Assembly: GCF_009938165.1 (NCBI RefSeq)
Contig: NZ_AP019649.1
Span: 1,984,001-2,048,000 of the forward strand
From: Vibrio taketomensis
Lineage (GTDB): Bacteria; Pseudomonadota; Gammaproteobacteria; Enterobacterales; Vibrionaceae
Direction of reading: 5' to 3'
Length of the DNA: 64,000 nt
Notes under the pieces: generated by a model
Databases searched by the model: none
What the model saw: only the letters and a program-made list of their open reading frames with translations
What the model was told of the DNA's origin: nothing
Made by a program: the position numbers and the translations under genes
Shown here: one piece after another, positions 31,503-42,263 of the stretch
Numbering within the stretch: position 1 is the stretch's first letter
How the letters are laid out: each line of letters opens with the position of its first letter

Positions 31503-33356
31503 ATGAAAACCATTTTTAGATATATAGGGCTCTTCTTCAAAGGGATATGGCGGTTAATTACCTTTGTCCGCGTTGCTCTCGCTAACTTATTTTTCTTGCT
31601 ACTGATTGCACTTATCTACTTTGCCTTTAGTAATGTAGATTCCGCTATCACACCACCAGCGCCAAAAGCGTCAGCCTTGATCCTAAATTTATCAGGGCCA
31701 ATTGTGGAACAGTCTACTTACCACAACCCAATGGATTCGCTGACAGGCACCCTATTCGGGGATGACTTGCCACGTGAAAACGTGCTGTTTGATGTAGTAA
31801 GAAGTATTCGTCATGCGAAAAACGACAGCAACATCACGGGCATTGTCCTTGCTTTGCACGACATGCCAGAGACGAATTTGACCAAACTACGCTACATCGC
31901 CAAAGCGTTAAATGAATTCAAAGCATCCGGCAAACCTATTTATGCGGTTGGTGATTTCTACAATCAAAGCCAGTATTACCTTGCAAGCTACGCCGACAAA
32001 ATTTTCCTCGCTCCAGATGGCGCGGTGATGATCAAAGGCTACAGCGCTTACAGCATGTACTACAAAACCTTACTTGAGAAACTGGACGTCAATACTCATG
32101 TATTCCGCGTTGGCACCTACAAATCTGCAATTGAGCCATTTATTCGCGATGACATGTCTAAAGAAGCTAAAGAAGCCAATGCTCGTTGGTTGGGACAACT
32201 TTGGGGGGCTTATGTCGATGATGTATCAACTAACCGTTCCGTTGATGCCAAGGTATTAAACCCAACCATGGACCAACTGCTCTCGCAACTGGAAAGTACC
32301 AATGGTGACCTTGCTGCGCTATCACTGCAATTGGGGCTAGTCGATCAACTCGCAACTCGCCAACAAGTTCGTGCTGAACTGATTGAAGCGTTTGGCCGCG
32401 ATGGTGCCGACACTTACCCACATATTGGCTATTACGATTACCTAGCAAGCCTACCGAGTAATTTTGATATCAATAAACAAGATATCGCAGTGGTGGTTGC
32501 GAGTGGGGCAATTCTAGATGGAAGCCAACCTCGCGGTAAGGTTGGTGGCGATACTGTCGCTTCTCTGCTTCGTGAAGCTCGCAACGATAGCAAAGTCAAA
32601 GCCGTTGTTCTGCGTGTCGACAGCCCAGGAGGCAGCGCATTTGCCTCAGAAGTTATTCGCAATGAAATTGAAGCGTTAAAACAAGACGGCAAGCCTGTCG
32701 TGGTGTCGATGTCTAGTGTGGCTGCATCAGGCGGGTACTGGATTTCAATGAGTGCCGATCAAATTGTTGCTCAACCAACAACAATAACGGGTTCAATTGG
32801 CGTGTTTAGTGTAATTACCACCTTTGAAAAAGGACTCAATAACCTAGGCGTGTACACAGATGGAATTGGTACCTCTCCGCTTTCTGGTGTTGGTGTCACT
32901 ACCGGTATTCCAGAACAGGCTGCAGAGGCCATTCAACTCGGTGTTAATCACGCATACAACCGCTTTATCACCTTGGTCAGTGACTCACGCAAACTTCCTA
33001 TCAATAACATGGAAGAAATTGCTGAAGGACGTGTTTGGACAGGCCAAGACGCGATGAATCTGGGTTTAGTCGACAAAATGGGTGACTTTGACGATGCGTT
33101 AGCCCTTGCTGCAAAACTTGCCGACTTAGATAGTTACAATATTTACTGGGTCGAAGAGCCTCTGACGCCTGCTCAACAATTGATGCAAGACTTTATCAAC
33201 CAAGTTAGTGTCAAACTTGGCCTTGATGTATCGTCATTGATTCCGGAAGCACTGCAACCAGCGGTTCAGCAAGTCAATCAAGATATGAACCTACTACAAA
33301 GCTTTAATGATCCGAAGGGGCACTACAGTTTCTGTTTAGCCTGTAATGTCGAATAA
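31503..33356 (+). CDS. sppA: Signal peptide peptidase SppA, 67 kDa type
   Basis: This inner-membrane serine protease (peptidase S49) degrades cleaved signal peptides. It has 617 residues, the long tandem-domain form. A membrane segment lies at about residues 22-45. The lysine of the Ser-Lys dyad is in GTYKSAIEPF in the first repeat, and the nucleophile serine is in SVAASGGYWIS in the second. It is followed by a terminator and is likely monocistronic. Confidence 0.95.
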   Translation: MKTIFRYIGLFFKGIWRLITFVRVALANLFFLLLIALIYFAFSNVDSAITPPAPKASALILNLSGPIVEQSTYHNPMDSLTGTLFGDDLPRENVLFDVVRSIRHAKNDSNITGIVLALHDMPETNLTKLRYIAKALNEFKASGKPIYAVGDFYNQSQYYLASYADKIFLAPDGAVMIKGYSAYSMYYKTLLEKLDVNTHVFRVGTYKSAIEPFIRDDMSKEAKEANARWLGQLWGAYVDDVSTNRSVDAKVLNPTMDQLLSQLESTNGDLAALSLQLGLVDQLATRQQVRAELIEAFGRDGADTYPHIGYYDYLASLPSNFDINKQDIAVVVASGAILDGSQPRGKVGGDTVASLLREARNDSKVKAVVLRVDSPGGSAFASEVIRNEIEALKQDGKPVVVSMSSVAASGGYWISMSADQIVAQPTTITGSIGVFSVITTFEKGLNNLGVYTDGIGTSPLSGVGVTTGIPEQAAEAIQLGVNHAYNRFITLVSDSRKLPINNMEEIAEGRVWTGQDAMNLGLVDKMGDFDDALALAAKLADLDSYNIYWVEEPLTPAQQLMQDFINQVSVKLGLDVSSLIPEALQPAVQQVNQDMNLLQSFNDPKGHYSFCLACNVE

Positions 33357-33383
33357 TGGTCAGGCTGCTTAACGACTAAGACA

Positions 33384-33420
33384 AGAAATGGAGCCGATAA
33401 TCTATCTGCTCCATTTTTTT
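33384..33420 (+). terminator. Rho-independent terminator after sppA
   Basis: A 9-bp stem AAATGGAGC/GCTCCATTT (33386-33394 with 33408-33416) is followed by a T run, about 30 nt after the stop. Confidence 0.88.
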
Positions 33421-33575
33421 ATGCATTAGGACACGTGACAGCGTGACTATTTTTTCACCAATCACAACAATGCATTCGCTAAAAGCCTGACGAATCTTGG
33501 AGAGACTCGCATATAAAGGTGGGTTGGGGTTATAATTCCGGCCTCTGTTCCCCTATACACTACTGGTTTCAAGCA

Positions 33576-34592
33576 ATGGCTAGAAAACACATTTACATCG
33601 CATACACTGGCGGTACCATTGGCATGCAGAAATCCCATGACCACGGCTACGTGCCGGTTGCTGGTTTTATGGAGAAGCAGTTAGCCAGCATGCCTGAGTT
33701 TCACCGCCCTGAAATGCCAGAGTACACCATTCATGAGTACGAACCACTCATCGACTCTTCTGACATGACGCCTGCAGATTGGCAACAGATCGCTGACGAT
33801 ATCCGTGATAACTATGATAAATACGACGGCTTCGTGATCCTGCATGGTACTGATACCATGGCTTACACCGCATCAGCGCTCTCATTCATGCTAGAAAATT
33901 TGGGCAAACCCGTCATCGTGACTGGTTCACAGATCCCTCTGGCAGAGCTCCGTTCAGACGGCCAAGCAAACTTGCTCAATGCACTGCACATCGCCGCGAA
34001 CTACCCTATCAACGAAGTGACTTTGTTTTTCAATAACAAGTTGATGCGTGGCAACCGCAGCACCAAATCTCACGCAGACGGTTTTAATGCATTTACCTCG
34101 CCAAACCTGCCACCATTGCTCGAAGCGGGGATTAATATCCAAATCAGCAATGAAGTTAAAGTGGGTGAAGCGCCACAAGGTGAATTCAAAGTCCATGATA
34201 TTACTCCGCAACCCATTGGAGTGATCACTATGTATCCGGGTATTTCTCACGAGGTGATCCGCAACACGCTATTACAACCCGTCAATGCGATGATTCTACT
34301 CACCTTTGGTGTGGGCAATGCGCCACAAAATCCAGAGTTACTTGCACACCTTAAAGATGCCTCAGAACGCGGTGTGATCGTCGTGAATCTGACTCAATGT
34401 TTAGCAGGTAAAGTCAATATGGGTGGATATGCAACAGGTTGCGCTCTTGCGGAAGCCGGCGTGATCAGTGGCTTTGATATGACTTCTGAAGCGGCATTGG
34501 CTAAGCTGCATTACCTGCTTAGCCAAGATTTAACATACGAGCAAGTCAAAGAAAAAATGCAGCAAGTGCTGCGCGGTGAGATGAGCCTTTAA
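33576..34592 (+). CDS. ansA: Type I (cytoplasmic) L-asparaginase
   Basis: The enzyme hydrolyses asparagine to aspartate and ammonia. It has 338 residues from the ATG at 33576 (MARKHIYIAYTGGTIG); the open frame from 33519 adds an unlikely N-terminus. The catalytic threonines are in YTGGTIGM and HGTDTMAYTAS. No signal peptide is present, which separates it from periplasmic AnsB. A hairpin terminator follows. Confidence 0.95.
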   Translation: MARKHIYIAYTGGTIGMQKSHDHGYVPVAGFMEKQLASMPEFHRPEMPEYTIHEYEPLIDSSDMTPADWQQIADDIRDNYDKYDGFVILHGTDTMAYTASALSFMLENLGKPVIVTGSQIPLAELRSDGQANLLNALHIAANYPINEVTLFFNNKLMRGNRSTKSHADGFNAFTSPNLPPLLEAGINIQISNEVKVGEAPQGEFKVHDITPQPIGVITMYPGISHEVIRNTLLQPVNAMILLTFGVGNAPQNPELLAHLKDASERGVIVVNLTQCLAGKVNMGGYATGCALAEAGVISGFDMTSEAALAKLHYLLSQDLTYEQVKEKMQQVLRGEMSL

Positions 34593-34611
34593 TCCTTGCC
34601 GTTCTATAACG

Positions 34612-34641
34612 TTAAAAGCCGACTCTAAAGTCGGCTTTTGT
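34612..34641. terminator. Bidirectional terminator between ansA and ompW
   Basis: A perfect 11-bp stem AAAAGCCGACT/AGTCGGCTTTT (34614-34624 with 34629-34639, CTAA loop) lies between the convergent genes. Confidence 0.92.
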
Positions 34642-34663
34642 CTCACTAATGCTCGGTTCTAAG

Positions 34664-35272
34664 CTAGAATTTGTAACCGCCAGATAGCATAAAGATCCAA
34701 GGGTCGATATCGACATTCACATCCACATCAACACCACCTCTAATTTTGGCTTTAGTATCAATATCAGCATACCAAATAGAACCATTAATAAACCAGTCAT
34801 CGTTCAGCATGTAGTCTAAACCGACATTCGCGGCAAGGCCCCACGAATCATCCAAAGAAAGCGTACCCAAACTGGTTTTTTCATCAAAGAAAACCGTGTA
34901 GTTGATACCCGCACCTACATAAGGGCGCAGCTTGCTCTGTGAATCACCAAAGTAGTATTCGACCATAAAGGTAGGAGGAAGGTGTTTCGTCTCGCCTACT
35001 TTTCCCATACCTTGCAGTGAAATATCATGTGTAAAAGGTGAAGCAGCTAGAACCTCAAAACTGATATTGTCTGTAAACATATAACCAAAGGTAAGACCGA
35101 GCTGAGTATTTGAGTCCACTTCAATTTTAGCGCCGGCGTTCATATCACTATCATCATTTGGCACGACTGAGGCGAGACCCGCTCGGACAATAAAATCGCC
35201 TTCTTGATGGGCGAATGCTTGAGCGGAGGTTAGAGCGGCGAGCACAGCGAGGCTGCAAATTGCTTTTTTCAT
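34664..35272 (-). CDS. ompW: OmpW family outer membrane protein
   Basis: This is a 202-residue outer-membrane eight-strand beta-barrel. A signal peptide (MKKAICSLAVLAALTSAQAFA) precedes HQEGDFIVRAG, the usual mature start of OmpW. The C-terminus ends SGGYKF with a terminal aromatic residue, as needed for Bam-dependent assembly. OmpW proteins form hydrophobic-substrate channels and are colicin or phage receptors in relatives. A perfect FNR-type site lies 140 nt upstream, so control by oxygen is likely. Confidence 0.93.
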   Translation of the reverse strand: MKKAICSLAVLAALTSAQAFAHQEGDFIVRAGLASVVPNDDSDMNAGAKIEVDSNTQLGLTFGYMFTDNISFEVLAASPFTHDISLQGMGKVGETKHLPPTFMVEYYFGDSQSKLRPYVGAGINYTVFFDEKTSLGTLSLDDSWGLAANVGLDYMLNDDWFINGSIWYADIDTKAKIRGGVDVDVNVDIDPWIFMLSGGYKF

Positions 35273-35411
35273 TGTTATTTCCTTGTAGGGCTTACTTATT
35301 ATTTACTTTGCTGTATGAACAACGGAAAGAAAGCACCACTGCTTAAAGTCGTCCATACATCACCAAAGCTTTATATTTGCGGCCAAGTTAACACATCAAA
35401 TCGACATAAAA

Positions 35412-35425
35412 TTGATTGAAATCAA
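35412..35425. promoter_or_regulatory. FNR binding site upstream of ompW
   Basis: TTGATTGAAATCAA matches the FNR consensus TTGAT-N4-ATCAA exactly. It is 140 nt upstream of the ompW start. E. coli ompW is a reported FNR target, so both sequence and context agree. Confidence 0.8.
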
Positions 35426-35571
35426 TTAGCAACACAAGGATTACATTTGAGATTTATTTATAACGTACAGGTCACTTCTCACTGCAAATTGCGGCGTTAA
35501 TTTGTGACTCATTTTTTATGTGCGTCACACTTAAATGCCACTTTTCACACCAATAAAGTTAGTTTTGGCGG
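35426..35571. other. Rest of the ompW upstream gap
   Basis: The 398-nt gap between ompW and the EamA gene holds the FNR site and the EamA terminator hairpin. The remaining part is AT-rich, and I see no ORF or further recognisable site in it. Confidence 0.5.
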
Positions 35572-35617
35572 GATAAAAGATGATAGATACTTATTTTGAT
35601 AAAACAAATATCTATCA
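35572..35617 (-). terminator. Long AT-rich hairpin after the EamA gene
   Basis: A 37-bp near-perfect palindrome (35581-35617) folds on the minus strand into a 17-bp stem with a 3-nt loop. Its two non-standard pairs are G-U wobbles only in minus-strand RNA. It is followed by TCTTTTAT, about 55 nt after the EamA stop. Confidence 0.7.
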
Positions 35618-35670
35618 GAATGATATTCGCATTAATGACAATGCGTGAACTATATAACTGAATAGCTAAA

Positions 35671-36624
35671 CTACTGTTTACGGAACAATTGCAGCAACTT
35701 CCCGTCAGTTCGATACAAAATCAATGAAAATAGAATCAAACTACATCCAATTATCTTGTGCAATGACAGTTGCTCACCGTACCAAGCCACACTGAGCATG
35801 ACCGTCCAGATCGGTTCTAGAATCATGATAAGTGCAGCATTAGCCGGCAAAATGTGTTTTTGTGCCGTGGTTTGCATCACATAGCGCAGCGCTGTTGCCA
35901 AGATTGTACTTGCGGCAAACCAGCGCCAAATAGAGGCATCAATTTGTACGGGTACGGTTTCAAATAGCGCACTAGCGGTTAGCCCTATCACACCAGTCAC
36001 AAACAATTGAATACAGGTCAGAACCAGCACTGGCAACGTTTGTGAGAACTTGCTGTTGAAGTTGAAATGAATGGCTAAGACGACGGCATTAAACAAAAAC
36101 CAAAGCTGGCTAGCTGAACTTTTCCATCCCCCCGTTAGCGATAAAAAAGCCAAACCGATAATCGCAATCGGCAGCGACACCCAGAAAACCCGCTTTGGAC
36201 GCTGAGCAAACAAAACCCAAGCAACAAAAGGCACCATTAGCATCGATAGGCTAAGAATAAACGCACCTTCGCCTAGAGTATCACTAATTGAAATAGCATG
36301 AATCCAACTCATCAAAGCAGTAGCGAGTAAGCAACCCACTAATGCTGCCGAGCGAATATCACGCCAACTCGCACGTCTCAATGCACCATAGCAAAACGGT
36401 AGCAAACACAGTGAGGCAATAAAAAAGCGTAAACCAACAAAACCAAAGGGTGGCATGCCTTGGATCGTTTCTTTGGAAAAGATCCAGCCCAATGCCGATA
36501 CTACGGTTCCTAGGATTAAAATGATGGCGGCTTTACGTTCGGATGTCACTGAATGTCTCTTTGTTATCTGTATTTGTATGGAATGGCGGCAAAATAGCGA
36601 TAAACGGCTAATCATGTCGATCAT
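35671..36624 (-). CDS. EamA/DMT family transporter
   Basis: This is an inner-membrane drug/metabolite transporter with about ten hydrophobic segments in two EamA repeats. It has 317 residues from the ATG at 36624. A GTG at 36549 (VTSERKAAIILILG) would give the more usual length of about 292, because the extra N-terminus is polar and atypical; no strong ribosome binding site decides it. Family members export amino acids, metabolites or drugs, and the substrate is unknown. It stands alone between ompW and the acetyltransferase gene. Confidence 0.85.
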   Translation of the reverse strand: MIDMISRLSLFCRHSIQIQITKRHSVTSERKAAIILILGTVVSALGWIFSKETIQGMPPFGFVGLRFFIASLCLLPFCYGALRRASWRDIRSAALVGCLLATALMSWIHAISISDTLGEGAFILSLSMLMVPFVAWVLFAQRPKRVFWVSLPIAIIGLAFLSLTGGWKSSASQLWFLFNAVVLAIHFNFNSKFSQTLPVLVLTCIQLFVTGVIGLTASALFETVPVQIDASIWRWFAASTILATALRYVMQTTAQKHILPANAALIMILEPIWTVMLSVAWYGEQLSLHKIIGCSLILFSLILYRTDGKLLQLFRKQ

Positions 36625-36722
36625 GCCAGTTTGCCAATATTGGTGCGACTAACGGAATGTTCTGTTTATCACTTAATGGGAAAATCTCGCCATTCGTTGC
36701 AAGATAATATTACTGATTTAGG

Positions 36723-37277
36723 TTATTGCTCAATTAAACGACGAATCAACTTCGCGGGTGTGCCGCCATACAAACAATCAGGCTCAACATCTTTGGTCAC
36801 TACTGAGTTAGCTGCAATCACTGAGCGGGCACCAATGGTGACGCCTTGGTTGATGACTACGTTACCACCAATCCACACATCATCTTCAACTACAATTGGT
36901 TTGCAAAACGTTTCCCAATTACGGCGACTTAAATGGTCCAATGAATGGCTTGCCGTGTAGAACTGAGCATTAGGACCAATCAGCACATGATTCCCAATCG
37001 TGATAGGTGCACCATCAAGAAAAGTTGCATTCATATTGATAAAGGTTTTATCACCAATCGATACCGTTTGCCCGAACTCACAAGAAAATGGCGAACGAAT
37101 GATGCTGCCTACACCATAGTGCGCAAAGAGTTGCTTGTATAGCTCACCACGGCGCTCTTCATCGGTAGCATTGTTCAAGTCTGCCAACAGCAATGCAGCG
37201 CGATCACGTACCACGTTGATCGACGTATCGCCACCATCAAACGCTTCACCTGCGACCATTTTTTCAAACTCAGTCAT
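36723..37277 (-). CDS. maa: Maltose/galactoside O-acetyltransferase-like sugar acetyltransferase
   Basis: This is a 184-residue left-handed beta-helix acetyltransferase of the NodL/LacA/Maa group that moves acetyl from acetyl-CoA to sugars. An N-terminal Mac domain (MTEFEKMVAGEAFDGGD) precedes the hexapeptide repeats. The likely catalytic histidine is in YTASHSLD. The true acceptor is unknown, so the symbol is by similarity only. It lies just downstream of the serS terminator and is probably transcribed on its own. Confidence 0.85.
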   Translation of the reverse strand: MTEFEKMVAGEAFDGGDTSINVVRDRAALLLADLNNATDEERRGELYKQLFAHYGVGSIIRSPFSCEFGQTVSIGDKTFINMNATFLDGAPITIGNHVLIGPNAQFYTASHSLDHLSRRNWETFCKPIVVEDDVWIGGNVVINQGVTIGARSVIAANSVVTKDVEPDCLYGGTPAKLIRRLIEQ

Positions 37278-37308
37278 TTTGAATCTCTTTATTTGGATTG
37301 TTTTTGCT

Positions 37309-37337
37309 ACAAAAAAACCGGCTCGAAAGCCGGTTCT
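37309..37337 (-). terminator. Rho-independent terminator after serS
   Basis: A perfect 8-bp stem AACCGGCT/AGCCGGTT with a CGAA loop (about 37316-37335) is followed on the minus strand by seven T. It ends serS transcription about 17 nt after the stop. Confidence 0.93.
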
Positions 37338-37353
37338 TCAATAGACGTTGCGA

Positions 37354-38718
<1,365 letters not shown>

Positions 38719-38751
38719 CTAAATAATTAACCGAACAAATGTATCCAAAAA

Positions 38752-40104
38752 TTACGGCTTTTCATAGCGCTTTTGTGGGCTATTTGCGTCTAAATTAGCC
38801 AAGTAATCTAACTTTTCGCCAATTTTCGTTTCTAAGCCTCTATTCGTCGGCTGGTAGTAACGTGTTCCTAACATTTCTGGCGGTAAATACTGCTCGCCAG
38901 CCGCATATGCTCCCGGCTCATCATGGGCATATCGATACTCTGCGCCATAACCAAGATCTTTCATCAAACTGGTCGGTGCATTGCGTAAATGGTGCGGAAC
39001 TTCGTATTCAGGAAGGTTATGCGCATCCGTTAGCGCTTGTTTCCAAGCGGTGTACACAGCATTACTTTTTGGTGCGCACGCCAAGTAAACAATCGCTTGC
39101 GCAATCGCACGCTCACCTTCAGCAGGGCCAACGCGAGTAAAGCAATCCCACGCAGAGAGCGCGACTTGCATCGCTCGTGGATCCGCATTACCTACATCTT
39201 CTGAAGCGATCGCTAACAAACGACGCGCGATGTACAAAGGATCACAACCAGCGGCAATCATACGTGCAGCCCAATACAAGGCAGCATCTGGGTTGGAGCC
39301 GCGAATTGATTTGTGTACAGCCGAGATTAGGTCGTACCAAATATCGCCTTTGTTATCAAAGCGTGAGACTTTTTCACCGGCTACTTCGGCTAATAACTGC
39401 AACGTAATTTGCTTTTCGCCTGCCTCGTTCTCTTCTGCCATATCATACAGAAGTTCGAGATAGTTCAGTGACATCCGCGCATCGCCGTTCACTAGTTCAG
39501 CCAGACGATCTAACGCATTATCAATAAAGTGAGCCGGTATTTTGCCCAAGCCACGTTCAGGATCGTTTATCGCTTGTTGCAACGCTTGATGAATATCTGC
39601 GGTTGCGAGCGAGGTTAGCTTGTAGACTCGCGCTCGTGACAGCAATGCATTGTTAAGCTCAAACGATGGATTTTCAGTCGTTGCACCGATAAAGGTGACT
39701 GTACCATCTTCGATATGAGGCAAAAATGCATCTTGCTGCGATTTATTAAAACGATGCACCTCGTCGACGAACAAAATGGTTCTTCGACCAGCAAGTTTAT
39801 TTTCACGAGCACGCTCAATCGCCGCACGGATTTCTTTTACACCCGAGGTAACAGCTGACACCCGCTCTACTTCAGCATTGGCATAATTAGCCGCGACTTC
39901 AGCCAGTGTGGTTTTGCCGGTGCCTGGAGGCCCCCACAAAATCATTGAGTGAATATGGCCTGCTTCTAGCGCACGGCGTAGTGGCTTACCTTCGCCCAGA
40001 ATATGCTGCTGACCAATATATTGGTCGAGTGTTTGTGGACGCATTCTTGCAGCAAGGGGACGAAAATCTTCGTCCCCTGAAAAATCAAACGAGTAATTAC
40101 TCAC
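38752..40104 (-). CDS. rarA: Replication-associated recombination protein RarA (MgsA)
   Basis: This AAA+ ATPase, related to clamp loaders and to eukaryotic WRNIP1, acts at stalled forks. It has 450 residues with Walker [10 protein letters not shown], Walker B in [15 protein letters not shown], a sensor 1 region [10 protein letters not shown] and a C-terminal tetramer domain. It follows lolA by 3 nt, so both are on one transcript. Confidence 0.96.
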   Translation of the reverse strand: MSNYSFDFSGDEDFRPLAARMRPQTLDQYIGQQHILGEGKPLRRALEAGHIHSMILWGPPGTGKTTLAEVAANYANAEVERVSAVTSGVKEIRAAIERARENKLAGRRTILFVDEVHRFNKSQQDAFLPHIEDGTVTFIGATTENPSFELNNALLSRARVYKLTSLATADIHQALQQAINDPERGLGKIPAHFIDNALDRLAELVNGDARMSLNYLELLYDMAEENEAGEKQITLQLLAEVAGEKVSRFDNKGDIWYDLISAVHKSIRGSNPDAALYWAARMIAAGCDPLYIARRLLAIASEDVGNADPRAMQVALSAWDCFTRVGPAEGERAIAQAIVYLACAPKSNAVYTAWKQALTDAHNLPEYEVPHHLRNAPTSLMKDLGYGAEYRYAHDEPGAYAAGEQYLPPEMLGTRYYQPTNRGLETKIGEKLDYLANLDANSPQKRYEKP

Positions 40105-40107
40105 TTG

Positions 40108-40704
40108 TTAATTCCTTTGGTCGTCAACCTCAACACCTTCAGGAATGTTAAAGGTGAACTGGTTCGCACTTGGTTTACTCAAATCAATATTTGAGAACTT
40201 AAACGCACTGGTTTGGCCATCTTGCTCAATTACACTGAAACCTTTGACCGCACCTTGCTTATCAATTTCCAACTTGAATTGACCTTGGTTACTATCCACT
40301 GCTGTCGGCGTTAATGTAAACACATCGCCCTTTTGTACAATGTTGTAGTTGTCCCAATCGCTAGCACGATTACGAGTAAGTAACACAAACGGAGTTTGTT
40401 CTGTTGCTTGTTCTTGCCAGTAAATACTGACTTGCTCAATAAACGGGCTGTAGTACCACAAGGTTTTGCCATCAGAAACCAATACATTTTCATCTGGTTG
40501 CGTGGTCGTCCAACGGAACAGGCTTGGGCGAGCAATTTCCACTTCACCTTGACCTTCCATCACCACCTCACCCTCTGGGCTCGTCACTTGTTGAGAAAAA
40601 TCCGCACTAAAACCTTCTGTCAATTGTAAGCGGTCACTTAATTCTTGCTGCGGGCTTGCCCATACAGAAAAACTCGCCATTAACAGTACTAGTGTTTTTT
40701 TCAT
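40108..40704 (-). CDS. lolA: Outer-membrane lipoprotein carrier protein LolA
   Basis: LolA is the periplasmic chaperone that carries lipoproteins from LolCDE to LolB. It has 198 residues with signal peptide [16 protein letters not shown] and a mature start [16 protein letters not shown]. The ATG at 40704 is chosen because the AGGA motif is 9 nt upstream of it and directly abuts the earlier ATG at 40713. ftsK, which often precedes lolA in enterics, is not here; the upstream gene is the SEC-C protein. Confidence 0.95.
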   Translation of the reverse strand: MKKTLVLLMASFSVWASPQQELSDRLQLTEGFSADFSQQVTSPEGEVVMEGQGEVEIARPSLFRWTTTQPDENVLVSDGKTLWYYSPFIEQVSIYWQEQATEQTPFVLLTRNRASDWDNYNIVQKGDVFTLTPTAVDSNQGQFKLEIDKQGAVKGFSVIEQDGQTSAFKFSNIDLSKPSANQFTFNIPEGVEVDDQRN

Positions 40705-40733
40705 TATTTTCATTCCTGAATGCTTGGTACTAA

Positions 40734-40769
40734 TCGGTTATAACCTTTTCTTAATTGAGTTATGACCGA
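40734..40769. repeat. Inverted repeat between lolA and the SEC-C gene
   Basis: TCGGTTATAAC (40734-40744) pairs with GTTATGACCGA (40759-40769) with one wobble or mismatch across a 14-nt loop. There is no clear T run, so its role as a terminator for the SEC-C gene is uncertain. Confidence 0.5.
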
Positions 40770-40790
40770 ATTAAGTCAACTTTGTTGCGA

Positions 40791-41405
40791 TTATTTACCG
40801 CAACATAGCTTAAATTTTTTGCCGCTACCGCAAGTACATGGATCGTTACGACCCACCTCTTTGTACGGGTTTACGCTTTGTCCTTTCGCTCCAACCATCG
40901 CTTCGTCGGCAGCTTGTGCGACTTCATTAATCATTAAGTCTAGCTGGTCGATAAAATCCGCTAACGCCGGTGGTGTATCTATACCCGCTTGTTTCATCTC
41001 AGCTTGAGTCTGCTCTTCATCAATTGCGAGCATAAATGTAGTGAGCATTGCTTGTAGCATGCGCAACGTGCCATCACTAATATTGGTCTCAAGCCATTGA
41101 GATTCAACCGTAGGCCATAGCGACATAAATCCCTCAGCAAAGTCGGCAAGCTGTTCTACTTGCGAATCACCAGCAGTTAACGCCAACAGCGAATACTCGT
41201 TACGCTTAAGGAAGCTGTATTGGTGATTAATCTGTCCGACTACCAGCTTATTCAACTCCACAGCATTGTCGCCAAACACTTGTTCAAGCCAAGCTTCTGG
41301 TTGCAGAGGCTTAGTCGCCATATTGGCTGCCAAAGTGACACCTTCGATAAACATCGCAGATTCTGGGCATTGTGAGTCGGTCGTAGAGATAAGTTGGTAG
41401 TTCAT
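40791..41405 (-). CDS. UPF0149/YecA-like protein with C-terminal SEC-C zinc motif
   Basis: This is a 204-residue protein. The first 170 residues resemble the acidic, helical UPF0149 family. The last 20 form an SEC-C motif (GRNDPCTCGSGKKFKLCCGK) that binds zinc in a C-x-C-x8-C-C pattern. SEC-C is best known from the SecA C-terminus, where it binds SecB and ribosomes; YecA also uses it for ribosome or SecA contact. A soluble cytoplasmic role near translation or secretion is an inference. It is divergent from the pilin-like gene. Confidence 0.88.
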   Translation of the reverse strand: MNYQLISTTDSQCPESAMFIEGVTLAANMATKPLQPEAWLEQVFGDNAVELNKLVVGQINHQYSFLKRNEYSLLALTAGDSQVEQLADFAEGFMSLWPTVESQWLETNISDGTLRMLQAMLTTFMLAIDEEQTQAEMKQAGIDTPPALADFIDQLDLMINEVAQAADEAMVGAKGQSVNPYKEVGRNDPCTCGSGKKFKLCCGK

Positions 41406-41642
41406 GATGCTGTCTATCTAAAATACTTGGGCGGCGATTATACTTGCCTAGTAGATTCGGTCACTGACAAAGCATTGAATGATAAATTACATAGTGCCAG
41501 TTTAATTCGACTGCGATGAACGACAACTGAATGACACCCAAGCGATAACAAGCGACATAAATTTGACTGTATATTTTCACAAAATTAGTGCATTATTCTT
41601 TCGTTACATTTATTTACATCTATATTTTGCTGCTGGTCTTCT

Positions 41643-42206
41643 ATGAAAAACAATAAAAACTCTGGTTTCACATTGATAGAGCTCGTAGTCGTCATTGTAA
41701 TTTTGGCTGTGCTGGCGGTTGCAGCAATACCAAGATTCATGAGCTATCAACGTGATGCTCAACTTGCTCGTGCAGATGCTGCATTTGCAAGCTTTAAAAA
41801 CTCGGTACAACTGTACCATTCAAAATGGCTCACTCAAGGTGAACCCAATGGCGTTGTCGCCTATGGTCAAGGGGATATTTACCCTTCAAAGGCTGGCTAC
41901 CCAATCTCTGTAGATGAAGCGCCTCGTGTTCCAACCAGCGAAGATCAACCCACTATTCGCGGTGAAGATTGCGTGAAATTATGGAATGCACTGACTCAAA
42001 CCGACCTCACCATTCGAGCTCAGCATGAAGGCAGTGGCCATGTATTACCATCAAACACGGACATTGTGAGTTGGTACACCGGTAACGACGAATGTTATTA
42101 CTACTACACACCTAGTTTTACCATTGAAGAGAAACTACCGATTCTCTATTACTTGCCACAAACCGGTGAGTTGAGACAAACCAAAGAAGGTGCTTCAAGC
42201 GAATAG
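41643..42206 (+). CDS. Type IV pilin-like prepilin
   Basis: This is a 187-residue pseudopilin. A short basic leader MKNNKNSG is followed by FTLIELVVVIVILAVLAVAAIPRF. Prepilin peptidase would cut after G8, making F9 residue 1 and E13 the conserved Glu5. The mature C-terminal domain has two cysteines, C110 and C151, likely a disulfide-bonded D-region. There are no other pilus genes nearby, so it is an orphan that would need an assembly system encoded elsewhere (MSHA, PilA or T2SS type). It has no clear ribosome binding site. A hairpin terminator follows. Confidence 0.88.
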   Translation: MKNNKNSGFTLIELVVVIVILAVLAVAAIPRFMSYQRDAQLARADAAFASFKNSVQLYHSKWLTQGEPNGVVAYGQGDIYPSKAGYPISVDEAPRVPTSEDQPTIRGEDCVKLWNALTQTDLTIRAQHEGSGHVLPSNTDIVSWYTGNDECYYYYTPSFTIEEKLPILYYLPQTGELRQTKEGASSE

Positions 42207-42233
42207 TGACATTTGCCAAGCATACCTCTAAAA

Positions 42234-42262
42234 TCACGCCTCCCTAACTGGAGGCGTTTTTG
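42234..42262 (+). terminator. Terminator-like hairpin that contains the dusC ribosome binding site
   Basis: A perfect 8-bp stem ACGCCTCC/GGAGGCGT (42236-42243 with 42250-42257, CTAACT loop) is followed by five T. The GGAGG in the 3' arm is also the best ribosome binding site for dusC, 9 nt before its ATG. Confidence 0.75.
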
Positions 42263-42263
42263 T

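Noticed and set aside
35618-35650. Possible Fur box near the EamA gene end (AATGATATTCGCATTAAT)
   Set aside because: The match to the 19-bp consensus is weak and it lies downstream of a gene rather than before one.
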